A stretch of DNA of 64,000 nt from Chloroflexota bacterium. Its GTDB lineage: Bacteria; Chloroflexota; Anaerolineae; Anaerolineales; Villigracilaceae. Location: contig JACRBL010000029.1 in the NCBI GenBank assembly GCA_016234485.1, positions 248,001-312,000 on the forward strand, written 5' to 3'. Both the position numbers and the translations under genes were made by a program. Shown here piece by piece: positions 34,384 through 41,759 of this stretch (within the stretch, counting starts at the first letter, position 1; each line of letters opens with the position of its first letter). The notes under the pieces are model-generated. The model did not search any database. It saw only the letters and a program-made list of their open reading frames with translations, and was not told where the DNA came from.

Positions 34384-35043
34384 TTAATCTTTGAAGAAGG
34401 ACTCCAACGCCCGCAAACAATCCGCGCTGACCTTGTGTCCCACCTCCGCTTCGCAATACGTGACGTGCGCGCCCGCCTGCTCGAGCAGAGACATCGAAGC
34501 CCGCGCGCGGTCAATCGGCACCAGGTTATCCTGCGTCCCATGCGTCACGAAAACGGGTTTGCCCGAAAGCGGTTTTTTCGCCACGATCTCCTCCATGCCC
34601 GAGGGCATGAACCCCGCCAAAATCGCGGCCTTGCGGATTCTGTCTGGATGCAGGCACGCGATCACATTCGACAACGCCGCGCCCTGACTGAAGCCCATCA
34701 CATCGAACTGCCTCGCGTCAATCGGACCTCGCGCGGCGTACGCGTCCACGAGCCGAATCAGCGCCTCAGCCGACTCGCAAAAATCGTCGAGGCTGGGGCG
34801 CCCAAACGAGTCCGCGCGAGGCGGGCGCCAGGAGTAGCCTCCCTGCGGCGCGAGGTGGAGTCCGCGCGGGGCGAGGATCAGCGTATCGGTCGGGAAGTTG
34901 CGAGCGAAGACCCAGGTGGAGTTCTCGTCGCCCGTCCAGCCGTGGAGCATGAGCAGGACGCGCGCGGGAGTCTGCGATGGAGTCCGCACGCGCAGAGTCC
35001 AATTTTCAAAAGTTTCGAGGGAGGCGTTATTTGCGGCCAGCAC
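34384..35043 (-). CDS. Alpha/beta-hydrolase esterase (carboxylesterase type)
   Basis: 219 residues from GTG 35043; longer versions run into the preceding gene. Nucleophile Ser in DVMGFSQGAALSNVI, Asp in THGTQDNLVPI, His in CEAEVGHKVS: the order and spacing of Abhydrolase_2 carboxylesterases/phospholipases. LLMLHGWTGDEN contains the oxyanion-hole His-Gly. The start overlaps the preceding small gene by 17 bases. Substrate unknown. Confidence 0.85.
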   Translation of the reverse strand: MLAANNASLETFENWTLRVRTPSQTPARVLLMLHGWTGDENSTWVFARNFPTDTLILAPRGLHLAPQGGYSWRPPRADSFGRPSLDDFCESAEALIRLVDAYAARGPIDARQFDVMGFSQGAALSNVIACLHPDRIRKAAILAGFMPSGMEEIVAKKPLSGKPVFVTHGTQDNLVPIDRARASMSLLEQAGAHVTYCEAEVGHKVSADCLRALESFFKD

Positions 35044-35254
35044 GTTTAAGAATCCAATCCATGACGAAGAAAATTCCGATGATGAGGACGATGGGCAGAA
35101 GCCCCGCCAGCAGACAGACGATGCCCAGCCCAGCGCCGCCCGCGCCATATCTCCACCAGATCAATCCCCCGCCGACGACGAAGAGAATCAACAACGCGCC
35201 GATGATGAGTCGGCGGTCGGTTTGTTTGGAGTAGTTTCGTAAATCTCGTTTCAT
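35027..35254 (-). CDS. Small two-helix membrane protein
   Basis: 75 residues from ATG 35254: a basic N-terminus (MKRDLRNYSKQTDRRL), two hydrophobic segments and a short basic tail. No family recognised. Overlaps the esterase start, so co-translated. A GTG at 35260 is an alternative start. Confidence 0.6.
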   Translation of the reverse strand: MKRDLRNYSKQTDRRLIIGALLILFVVGGGLIWWRYGAGGAGLGIVCLLAGLLPIVLIIGIFFVMDWILKRAGRK

Positions 35255-35269
35255 TATCACTCACAGTCC

Positions 35270-35390
35270 TGAGCGGAGCCGCTGATCTTTGGCGGCGAAG
35301 TCGAAGGACGGGGGTCTCAAACTAATGGTTGTTTTCTGCTTATCTGCCCTTCGACTTCGCTCACGGCTTGCGTTCGCTCCGCTCAGGGCG
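35270..35390. repeat. Large inverted repeat (GAGCGGAGCC / CTTCGACTTCGCTC type)
   Basis: Arms CCTGAGCGGAGC..GCGAAGTCGAAGG and CCTTCGACTTCGC..GCTCCGCTCAGG separated by about 45 bases. A typical dispersed element; no coding. Confidence 0.75.
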
Positions 35391-35397
35391 ATGGGGT

Positions 35398-36009
35398 TTA
35401 CCTAACAGTAGACCAAACCACGAGCAGAATACTTACGTCCGCGGCCATGTGGAAGAGAGTGGCCGCGAGCATGGACTGTTCGACGCGATCCACCTGTCTC
35501 CACAGCCAGCCAGAGAGCGCCAGGACGATCAGGGCAAACGCCAGCCAAAACGTCGGAAGGAAAGGCGCGAGAACGACGAGGTGAAATCCGCCAAATACAA
35601 CGTCGTGGACAATCGGGCGTTTGGCCGCGCTTCCCAGCCAGCCGCGCCAGTAAATCTCCTCCAGCCACGGGTTGACCAGCGCGCCGTATGCGATAAACAG
35701 CGGCCAACCTTTTGGGGTGATTCCCCATTCGAGCAGGGCTTCGCCCAGTGACGCGGAGAAATTAAGGAACGGCCAAAGAAAATAGAGAAGCGCTCCTGCC
35801 GAACATCCCGCCAACCCGAAAAGCGCCACTTTCCAAATCGGCGCATCCGTGCGGAATGCTGCGCGTCCAGGCCAGGCCTTAGCCAGAGTCACCAGCGCGA
35901 TGATCCCCGCGTGATAAAGGAAGATGGCAACCCATCCGCTGTGGAAAACGTACAGTCCCAGCCAGACAGCGAGGTAGGGCATGACCAGCCCGATAAAATA
36001 CAAAGCCAA
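35398..36009 (-). CDS. CPBP-family intramembrane metalloprotease
   Basis: 203 residues, about six membrane segments. Motifs of the CPBP (Abi) family: EEIYWRG (EExxxR), FGGFH (FxxxH) and HMAAD (HxxxD), near residues 117, 141 and 188. Such proteins include type II CAAX protease-like enzymes and bacteriocin-immunity proteins. Start 36009 lies directly next to the stop of the patatin gene, so they are coupled; target unknown. Confidence 0.85.
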   Translation of the reverse strand: MALYFIGLVMPYLAVWLGLYVFHSGWVAIFLYHAGIIALVTLAKAWPGRAAFRTDAPIWKVALFGLAGCSAGALLYFLWPFLNFSASLGEALLEWGITPKGWPLFIAYGALVNPWLEEIYWRGWLGSAAKRPIVHDVVFGGFHLVVLAPFLPTFWLAFALIVLALSGWLWRQVDRVEQSMLAATLFHMAADVSILLVVWSTVR

Positions 36010-36882
36010 TTATTTCATTCCTATTTTTCGCGCGAATTTCGCAGGCCAGGCCGTGACGCGTTTCAGCTCGGGCAAAACCGCGTCTACGGCGGCTTCGCCC
36101 AGTTTCGCCACCTCATGCACATCCACTTTATCGAGCAGTTGGATGTGGGTGACGGCAGGGCGGATAATGACCTCGGGATCGTCGGCTTCGAGTTGAAGTT
36201 CCGCCATTTGACGGTTGCCGATGTCCACGGCTTGCAGGAAGATATCGAAAGCCTGGGCGGGTCGCATGCGGGTGATGCGCCGCACGAGGATGTGTGGGAT
36301 GTAGGGGATGTTCACTTCCATCGTGCGCGTCGGTTCGCCGACGGGGGACGTCAGCACGACCGCGACGACGGGCAGGCCGGGCGCGAGCATCCGTGCCACC
36401 TGCACAGGGACGGGGTCGAGCGTGCCGCCGTCCACCAATTCCCAATCTTGAATTTTGCGCGGCGGGAAAATGCCAGGCAGGGCAATCGTCGCGAGCAGCG
36501 CGTCGCGCACGAGTCCCTCGGTGAGGATCACCTCGCGCGCCGATTTCAAGTCCACGCCTGTCAGCGCGCAGGGGAGGTGGAGATCGTCGAAGGTGGCCGC
36601 GCCAAACGCATCGTCGAAGAGTTTGGACGCGCCCGCCAGTCCGAGCAGGGAGGGGCCGTCGCCCGCGGCATGTCCGTAGAGGCGGTTCTGGTCCACGCCC
36701 GCGAATAATTCTTCGATCTGGTCGGGCGTTTTTCCGAAAGCGTACATTGAGGCGACGATGCCGCCGAAACTCGTCCCTGCCACGGCGCGAACGCGAAAGC
36801 CCTCCGCTTCCAGTTTTCGCAACACGCCGATGTGAGCATTGCCTTTCGCTCCGCCGCCGCCAAGCGCAAGTGTGATGTCCAT
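36010..36882 (-). CDS. Patatin-like phospholipase
   Basis: 290 residues. LALGGGGAKGNAHIGVLR (oxyanion hole and first strand), the nucleophile elbow GTSFGG near residue 40 and the catalytic Asp in LVDGGTLDPVP near residue 155 make a complete Ser-Asp dyad. Hydrolyses membrane lipids. GGAGAG is the ribosome site. Upstream of the CPBP protease gene in one transcript. Confidence 0.9.
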   Translation of the reverse strand: MDITLALGGGGAKGNAHIGVLRKLEAEGFRVRAVAGTSFGGIVASMYAFGKTPDQIEELFAGVDQNRLYGHAAGDGPSLLGLAGASKLFDDAFGAATFDDLHLPCALTGVDLKSAREVILTEGLVRDALLATIALPGIFPPRKIQDWELVDGGTLDPVPVQVARMLAPGLPVVAVVLTSPVGEPTRTMEVNIPYIPHILVRRITRMRPAQAFDIFLQAVDIGNRQMAELQLEADDPEVIIRPAVTHIQLLDKVDVHEVAKLGEAAVDAVLPELKRVTAWPAKFARKIGMK

Positions 36883-37019
36883 GTCTCTCCAGTTTGTTTG
36901 AGGTGTTGTCGTTTGAGATTGTACCTGTTTTTGTGATTGGCAGCGTGACAGTCATTTCCAAAAAATTCTGCTTGACGCTCCTCTGGATGGGTGGTAAACT
37001 CTGCGGGCTTTCAAACCGA

Positions 37020-37091
37020 TGCGGGGTAGAGCAGTGGCAGCTCGTCGGGCTCATAACCCGGAGGTCGCAGGTTCGAGTCCTGCCCCCGCTA
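37020..37091 (+). tRNA. Initiator tRNA-Met (CAT)
   Basis: Full cloverleaf: D-stem GAGC/GCTC, anticodon CAT at 37052-37054, T-stem GCAGG/CCTGC with TTCGAGT loop, 7-bp acceptor from 37020. The 1-72 pair is mismatched (T/T) and the anticodon stem has three consecutive G-C pairs (GGG/CCC), the two hallmarks of the initiator tRNA. CCA is not encoded. A terminator follows. Confidence 0.95.
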
Positions 37092-37102
37092 CCTGATTGA
37101 AA

Positions 37103-37124
37103 AGACGCCGAGAGGCGTCTTTTT
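37103..37124 (+). terminator. Terminator after tRNA-fMet
   Basis: AGACGCC-GAGA-GGCGTCT stem plus TTTT. Repeated almost exactly at 37225-37246. Confidence 0.88.
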
Positions 37125-37144
37125 GATTTCTAGATCAAGCGTTT

Positions 37145-37212
37145 GTCGGGTTCATAACCCGGAGGTCGCAGGTTTCCTAAAGGACGCTACGCAGCGAGTC
37201 CTGCCCCCGCTA
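37145..37212 (+). pseudogene. Partial tRNA-Met duplicate with a 20-bp insertion
   Basis: Copies the anticodon arm (one change), variable loop, T-arm and acceptor 3' half of the tRNA above, but its 5' half is missing. The T-loop is split by 20 bases (37175-37194) that match, inverted, a small element at 12694-12713. The copy continues into a copy of the terminator. Cannot fold into a tRNA. Confidence 0.85.
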
Positions 37213-37224
37213 CCTGATTGAAAA

Positions 37225-37246
37225 GACGCCGAGAGGCGTTTTTTTG
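37225..37246 (+). terminator. Duplicated terminator behind the tRNA pseudogene
   Basis: GACGCC-GAGA-GGCGTT plus T run; part of the same duplication as the tRNA fragment. Confidence 0.8.
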
Positions 37247-37268
37247 ATTCACGGTATTGGGCGGATTG

Positions 37269-38162
37269 TCAATCCGCCTTCCCCAACTCCACGTTCATCA
37301 TCTTTTCCAGCGCCTTCACCAATCCATGATTCCCATCGCCGCCGAGACCTTGCGATTGTAGCGTGCGATACATCTGAAAGACCATGCCCGTCGCGATCAG
37401 CGGAATCCCCATCGCGTCCGCGGCTTCCAGTACGAGACGCAAATCTTTCTGTTGCAAGTCAATCGTGAAGCCAGGGCGGAAGTCGCGCACGATCATCTGC
37501 GGGCCGCGGTTGGCGAGCATCCACGAACCAGCCGCGCCGCCTTTCACGGCATCTATCGTTTTAGCGAGATCGAGTCCGCCTGCCTGCGCGAAGAGAAGCG
37601 CCTCGCTGGCCGCGAGTTGATTGACCACCACCAGAATCTGATTCACCAGTTTCGCCATCTGCCCCGCGCCCTGCGCGCCGACGTGCGTGATCGTCTTTCC
37701 GTACGCCTGCAAGATCGGCATGGCGCGTTCGAAGTCCGCGGCCTCGCCGCCGACCATGATGGACAGGATGCCCTTCGCCGCGCCCTCGCTCCCGCCGCTG
37801 ACGGGTGCATCCAAATACGCGACGCCCTGCGCGTTGAGTCGCTTCGCCATCTCGACCGTTTTCTGCGGGCTGATCGTGCTGTGATCGACCACCAGCGCGC
37901 CAGGTTTCACTCCCGCGCTGATGCCGTTCTCGCCAAACAGAACCGCCTCCACGTCAGGCGTATCGCTGACGCAGACGAGAATCACGTCGCAGTGCGCGGC
38001 CAATTCCGCGGGCGATGACGCGGTCTGCGCGCCTGCCGCGGCGAACTCGTCCATGCGCGCCGCGGTGCGATTCCATACCGTCACTTTATGTCCCGCTTTC
38101 AGCAGGTTGTTCGTCATCCCGCGTCCCATGATGCCGAGGCCGATAAATCCGATTTGAGTCAT
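37269..38162 (-). CDS. 3-Hydroxyisobutyrate dehydrogenase-like reductase
   Basis: 297 residues. N-terminal NAD(P)-binding FIGLGIMGRGMTNNLLKAGH, substrate motif LDAPVSGGSEGA and the catalytic Lys region GAGQMAKLVNQ. Matches the beta-hydroxyacid dehydrogenase family (hydroxyisobutyrate, tartronate-semialdehyde). AAGGAG before the ATG at 38162. Substrate uncertain. Confidence 0.9.
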   Translation of the reverse strand: MTQIGFIGLGIMGRGMTNNLLKAGHKVTVWNRTAARMDEFAAAGAQTASSPAELAAHCDVILVCVSDTPDVEAVLFGENGISAGVKPGALVVDHSTISPQKTVEMAKRLNAQGVAYLDAPVSGGSEGAAKGILSIMVGGEAADFERAMPILQAYGKTITHVGAQGAGQMAKLVNQILVVVNQLAASEALLFAQAGGLDLAKTIDAVKGGAAGSWMLANRGPQMIVRDFRPGFTIDLQQKDLRLVLEAADAMGIPLIATGMVFQMYRTLQSQGLGGDGNHGLVKALEKMMNVELGKAD

Positions 38163-38174
38163 GTTGTCTCCTTG

Positions 38175-38230
38175 TGTGGGGCGGAATGGCATCACCGCAC
38201 CTGCGGTTCGGTGCAGGTGTCCGCCCTACG
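38175..38230 (+). repeat. Small palindrome interrupted by another element
   Basis: GTGGGGCGGAATGGCAT and TCCGCCCTAC form one palindromic repeat of the GGCGGAATGGCATTCCGCC type; a second element (38193-38219, CACCGCACCTGCGG..) sits inside it. A relative of the inner element occurs at about 58377-58412. Confidence 0.7.
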
Positions 38231-38242
38231 GAATGCGCCGAT

Positions 38243-38248
38243 TATAAT
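38243..38248 (+). promoter_or_regulatory. -10 box six bases from the start (leaderless)
   Basis: TATAAT exactly six bases before the ATG at 38255. No good -35 seen. Confidence 0.65.
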
Positions 38249-38254
38249 GGACGC

Positions 38255-39040
38255 ATGGAACTAAGCATCTCCCTCGCCCAAATAGACATTCGCTTTGGCG
38301 AACCCGCCGCCAACTTCGAAACCGTCACGCGCATGACGGAGGAAGCCAGACGACGCGGCTCAGACTTGGTCCTCTTCCCAGAACTTTGGTCCACAGCCTA
38401 CGACTTGACCAACGCCTCGCGCTACGCGTCCAATCTGACCTCTGGCCTGTTCGCCGATCTATCAGCCCTCGCCAAGCGGACGGGGATCTTCCTTCTCGGT
38501 TCCACGATATCCCTCCTGGGTGAAAATAAATTTGGCAACACGCTGACCGTCTTCGCGCCCGACGGGACTCTGCTGGCGGACTATTCCAAAATCCACCTGT
38601 TCCGTTTAATGGACGAGCATCAGCATTTGACCGCGGGCGACCAACCCGTGACGATCGATCTCCCTTCGGGTCGTGCGGGACTGGCGATCTGCTACGACCT
38701 GCGCTTCCCCGAACTCTTCCGCGGCTACGCCCTCGCAGGCGCGGAGATGACCTTCCTGCCCGCCGAATGGCCGAACCCGCGCCTCGTCCACTGGCAGACG
38801 CTGGTTCGTGCGCGAGCGATCGAGAACCAGATGTTCATGTTCGCGTGTAATCGCGTCGGAAAGGATCCTCGCAACGAATTTTTCGGCCATTCGATGGCGG
38901 TGGATCCCTGGGGTGAAATATTAGCGGAAGGTGGGGAAGGGGAAGAGTTAATTACGTTGACAGTGGATTTATCGAAGGTGGAGGAAGCGCGACGCAGAAT
39001 TCCCATTTTGAGCGATCGGCGTGCGGAGAGTTATTGGTAA
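38255..39040 (+). CDS. Nitrilase-superfamily amidase
   Basis: 261 residues with Glu in LVLFPELWS, Lys in DYSKIHLFRL and Cys in GLAICYDLRFPELFRGY, the complete triad of carbon-nitrogen hydrolases (omega-amidase/YafV-like clan by motif). Cleaves non-peptide C-N amides such as 2-oxoglutaramate; substrate uncertain. Stand-alone, leaderless, divergent from the dehydrogenase gene. Confidence 0.88.
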   Translation: MELSISLAQIDIRFGEPAANFETVTRMTEEARRRGSDLVLFPELWSTAYDLTNASRYASNLTSGLFADLSALAKRTGIFLLGSTISLLGENKFGNTLTVFAPDGTLLADYSKIHLFRLMDEHQHLTAGDQPVTIDLPSGRAGLAICYDLRFPELFRGYALAGAEMTFLPAEWPNPRLVHWQTLVRARAIENQMFMFACNRVGKDPRNEFFGHSMAVDPWGEILAEGGEGEELITLTVDLSKVEEARRRIPILSDRRAESYW

Positions 39041-39042
39041 TT

Positions 39043-39132
39043 CCGTCATTGCGAGCGTTTGTTGCGAAGCAATCCCCGCCGCCACGACCACGAGATTGCT
39101 TGTCGGGAAGAACGCCCTCCTCGCAATGACGG
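39043..39132 (+). repeat. Palindromic GTCATTGCGAG element, copy f
   Basis: Same arms as the others, without the inner 29-bp element; between the nitrilase stop and the next gene's stop. Confidence 0.9.
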
Positions 39133-39141
39133 TGGTGTCTG

Positions 39142-39924
39142 TTACCACGCGCAATCGGGACAGGTGCTGATGCCCGAAGATTTTCCCACGCTTTTATACA
39201 TCGTCACGGACGTGAACGGTTCGCCGAGAATGCCATCGTGGATGGCCCACGAGCGCAGGCGGATGCTATCCGCCGCGTTGGGTTGGCGGAAGGGAGTCGA
39301 GCTATCCAGCCGCGGGAGAAGATCGCCGTCCGTGGAAAATCCCTTGTGGATGCGATCCATAAAGCGGCGGCCTTCCTGATAGGTGAAGCCGTGACGCTCG
39401 AAGATGACGGCGTTGTGATAATAGAGGGGTTCGACGAAGTAAATTTCGTGTCCGAGATATTTGACAAACTTTTCAAAAGTAGCCATTGCTTCGTGGAGCA
39501 TGCTCAGCCCGCGGCGCACCTGCCCTGGCGTGAGGCCGTTTGAAAGCGCGGCCGCCTCGGCGTCCAGGTTGCGGCGAAGCGTCCCAAATTTGGTGGTCAG
39601 GCCATCGGGGGTCACGTCCACGTTGAAACGCGGCGAGTCGGGGTCGTTCATGATGTAGAGCAAAATGTGGATTTGCCCGTTGAGCGTGTCGGTGAGGTGG
39701 CCGTAGAGGATGGGGTCGGGAAAGCGCTCCTCGTGAAAGAGCGAGAGTTCCACGTCGCTGGAGCCGGGCGCGAATTTAAATTGCGTGAAGGCTTTGATGC
39801 GCTGGGAATCAATATCGGGAAGTTTGAAGCGTTCGATCAAGCCGCGCGGCACAACGCGCATATAGATGGCGCGCTTCTCGTCTTCGGGGAGTTTGTTGAT
39901 ACTGCCGATGGTGCTTAGTTTCAT
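39142..39924 (-). CDS. Conserved hypothetical protein
   Basis: 260 residues. No recognised family. Mixed alpha/beta protein with a polar N-terminus (STIGSINKLPEDEKRAIYMRV), a central RRNLDAEAAALSNGL and a segment NAVIFERHGFTYQEGRRFMD that recalls the end of GNAT acetyltransferases, but the acetyl-CoA loop is not evident. Ends with Cys-x-x-Cys (CPDCAW), possibly metal binding. No ribosome site; CAAAAT lies close before the ATG. Confidence 0.6.
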   Translation of the reverse strand: MKLSTIGSINKLPEDEKRAIYMRVVPRGLIERFKLPDIDSQRIKAFTQFKFAPGSSDVELSLFHEERFPDPILYGHLTDTLNGQIHILLYIMNDPDSPRFNVDVTPDGLTTKFGTLRRNLDAEAAALSNGLTPGQVRRGLSMLHEAMATFEKFVKYLGHEIYFVEPLYYHNAVIFERHGFTYQEGRRFMDRIHKGFSTDGDLLPRLDSSTPFRQPNAADSIRLRSWAIHDGILGEPFTSVTMYKSVGKSSGISTCPDCAW

Positions 39925-39944
39925 AGTTATTTTGTCGCATGGTC

Positions 39945-40058
39945 TGCTGATCGCGTAGTCTGGTAGTCGCTTGGTCTTGTGGTCGGGTTGTCACACGGTA
40001 GTGAGTTTATTGACCACGCGACTATTCGACTAGGTGACGAACTGACTATCCGACTACA
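39945..40058. repeat. Degenerate repeat (GTAGTCTGGTAGTCGCTTGGTC type) with inverted half
   Basis: Two stretches of 7-8 bp units: GTAGTC, TGGTAGTC, TTGGTC, TGTGGTC and GACTATTCGACTAG, GACGAAC, TGACTATCC, GACTACAAG. The halves are complementary to each other. Same architecture as other degenerate loci. Confidence 0.75.
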
Positions 40059-40061
40059 AGA

Positions 40062-40517
40062 CTACCTAACTCTTGATTCGCGATCCGAGTCGCGTTGCGC
40101 GTCGCGCTGAGCGATGACCGCGCGTTTGTCGTGTAGTTTTTTGCCGCGGGCGAGGGCGATCTCGATCTTGGCGCGCCCCTCTTTAAGATAGACGCGCGTC
40201 GGGACTATGGTCATGCCCTTTTGACGGACGGAGGTGAACAGTTCGCGGATCTCGCGTTTGTTGAGGAGCAGGCGGCGCGGGCGCACGGGATCGTGGTTGT
40301 AGCGGCTGGCCTGTTCATAGGGCGCGATGTGCGCGCCGCGCAGCCAGGCCTGACCCGCGTCAATCTCGATGTACGATTCCATCAGGCTCATTTGTCCCGC
40401 GCGGATGGACTTGATCTCGGAGCCTTGCAGAGATAATCCCGCCTCGAATGTCTCCAGCAAAAAATATTCAAACCCAGCCTTGCGGTTGGTGGCTACGACT
40501 TTGATTTCTTCGGTCAC
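40062..40517 (-). CDS. smpB: SsrA-binding protein SmpB
   Basis: 151 residues. Signature GLSLQGSEIKSIRAGQMSL and LNKREIRELF followed by the basic disordered tail, typical SmpB length. Binds tmRNA and delivers it to stalled ribosomes. Start is a GTG with TACAAT six bases before it, so no leader. The ssrA gene is not in the window. The last codons run into the degenerate repeat region. Confidence 0.96.
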   Translation of the reverse strand: MTEEIKVVATNRKAGFEYFLLETFEAGLSLQGSEIKSIRAGQMSLMESYIEIDAGQAWLRGAHIAPYEQASRYNHDPVRPRRLLLNKREIRELFTSVRQKGMTIVPTRVYLKEGRAKIEIALARGKKLHDKRAVIAQRDAQRDSDRESRVR

Positions 40518-40523
40518 AAAATG

Positions 40524-40529
40524 ATTGTA
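40524..40529 (-). promoter_or_regulatory. -10 box six bases from the smpB start (leaderless)
   Basis: TACAAT on the minus strand; +1 coincides with the G of GTG at 40517. Confidence 0.65.
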
Positions 40530-40636
40530 ACATGATTGCCCGCATGCCTATCGAAAACAAAAAATAACCGCGAAGCACGCAAAGTTTTTTTCTTCTTCGC
40601 GCACTTTGCGGGCTGGGCGGTTAAATTATCTGTAAA

Positions 40637-41146
40637 TCAGAATCTCAAATACCGTGCAACCGCCATGAGAATGGCCGCGGCGAGCAGGGAATGGGCGTTG
40701 ATCGCGGAGATCATCTTTTGGCGTTTCACCAGCGCGGTCATCTGCTCCTGCTGATCGGGCGTGGGCGCGCCTTTGAATTGCGCCGCCAGTTTTGCCATGG
40801 CCGCGCCGCCGCGTGGGATCATCATGCCCGCGCCGAATCCGATCAACGCGAAGAACGCGCCGATGCCGAACCCGATGCCTGGGCCAGCCACCATCCAGTC
40901 GGACGTGAAACCAGCCGAGTCGATCCAATAGAGGATGAAACCTGCGAGGATGGTGGCGAGCGCGGCAATGGTCATCATGCGGCTGAATTTTGTCTGCGTC
41001 AGCAAATGCCCCATGAATTTCTGTCCCGCCTCGGCGGTGGACATGATGGTCGGCGTGATGAAGAAGGCCATTGCCAGCGCGCCGCCCACCCAAAAGATTC
41101 CGCCCAATATGTGCAACAAACGGAGTACCAGTAAAACGAAGTCCAT
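40637..41146 (-). CDS. Four-helix membrane protein (DUF2269-like)
   Basis: 169 residues, four to five hydrophobic segments, with a conserved first helix LRLLHILGGIFWVGG that carries an intramembrane His, as in DUF2269 and CopD-related proteins. AAGGAG lies before the ATG. A His-containing membrane protein of this style may handle haem or copper; not shown. Confidence 0.65.
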   Translation of the reverse strand: MDFVLLVLRLLHILGGIFWVGGALAMAFFITPTIMSTAEAGQKFMGHLLTQTKFSRMMTIAALATILAGFILYWIDSAGFTSDWMVAGPGIGFGIGAFFALIGFGAGMMIPRGGAAMAKLAAQFKGAPTPDQQEQMTALVKRQKMISAINAHSLLAAAILMAVARYLRF

Positions 41147-41203
41147 TTCATTCTCCTTGACGATAAGATTTGATTGACATAACCCGAAAACTCGGGAAAC
41201 GAT

Positions 41204-41680
41204 TCAAGTGGACGCCGCGAAATTTCCCGTCTGCGCTTCGGGCAAAAGTTTCAACAAATCGTCGCGCTTCATGATGATGCCCGTGTTGGACATGCCCGAT
41301 CCCATCGAAATTTCCTCGTGGACAAGAACGCTCGCGTCAATCAGGACGGGGAGCGGGCGCGGCAATCCGATGGGCGCTACCGTCCCGACGCGGTAACCCG
41401 TGGCCGCGATCACTTCGTCCGCGTCGGCCATCGTCAGCCGCGACTGACCGAAATGGGCGCGCAAGGCAGGCCACGAGATTTGCGCCGCGCCCGCCATCAG
41501 CGCTATCGCGAAGCGTCCCTCCGCGAGACGGAAGACGATTGAGCGGATCACCTGCGCGGGGACTTGTCCACGCTCCGCCGCGGCCTGCTCAAGCGAAGTG
41601 ACCTGTCCGGTGTGACGGAAGACGCGATGCGGGATTCCAAGTTCAGTCAATTTTTGAGAGACGGGGGGAGTGTCGGGCAT
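41204..41680 (-). CDS. YbaK/EbsC-family aminoacyl-tRNA deacylase
   Basis: 158 residues; GQVTSLEQAAAERGQVPAQV, IVFRL, then GYRVGTVAPIGLPRPLPVLID match the YbaK/ProX fold. Removes wrongly attached amino acids (Cys-tRNAPro by YbaK). The conserved Lys of YbaK cannot be assigned with certainty by eye. Confidence 0.88.
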   Translation of the reverse strand: MPDTPPVSQKLTELGIPHRVFRHTGQVTSLEQAAAERGQVPAQVIRSIVFRLAEGRFAIALMAGAAQISWPALRAHFGQSRLTMADADEVIAATGYRVGTVAPIGLPRPLPVLIDASVLVHEEISMGSGMSNTGIIMKRDDLLKLLPEAQTGNFAAST

Positions 41681-41690
41681 GGGGAATGAG

Positions 41691-41750
41691 TAGGGGGAGG
41701 CACGGACTCGAACGTCTCCGACATTCGATATCCAAAGTCAGAGACTTTGG
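41691..41750 (-). other. Doubtful tRNA-like fragment with inverted repeat
   Basis: Minus strand reads GACTTTGGATATCG, then GTTCGAGTCCGTGCCTCCCC, recalling a tRNA-Gln 3' half, but stems do not pair and there is no 5' half. It also includes the inverted repeat CCAAAGTC/GACTTTGG. Listed only because it fills the gap before the HEAT gene. Confidence 0.25.
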
Positions 41751-41759
41751 AGTCCGATT

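Noticed and set aside
37145-37212. Second tRNA-Met gene
   Set aside because: 5' half is missing and the T-loop is interrupted by 20 bases; cannot fold as a tRNA.
39945-40058. Possible CRISPR array
   Set aside because: Units are 7-8 bp and not constant, spacers are absent and no cas gene is present; it is a degenerate short-period repeat.
41691-41750. tRNA-Gln gene on the minus strand
   Set aside because: Anticodon and T stems do not pair and there is no 5' half; kept only as a doubtful fragment.
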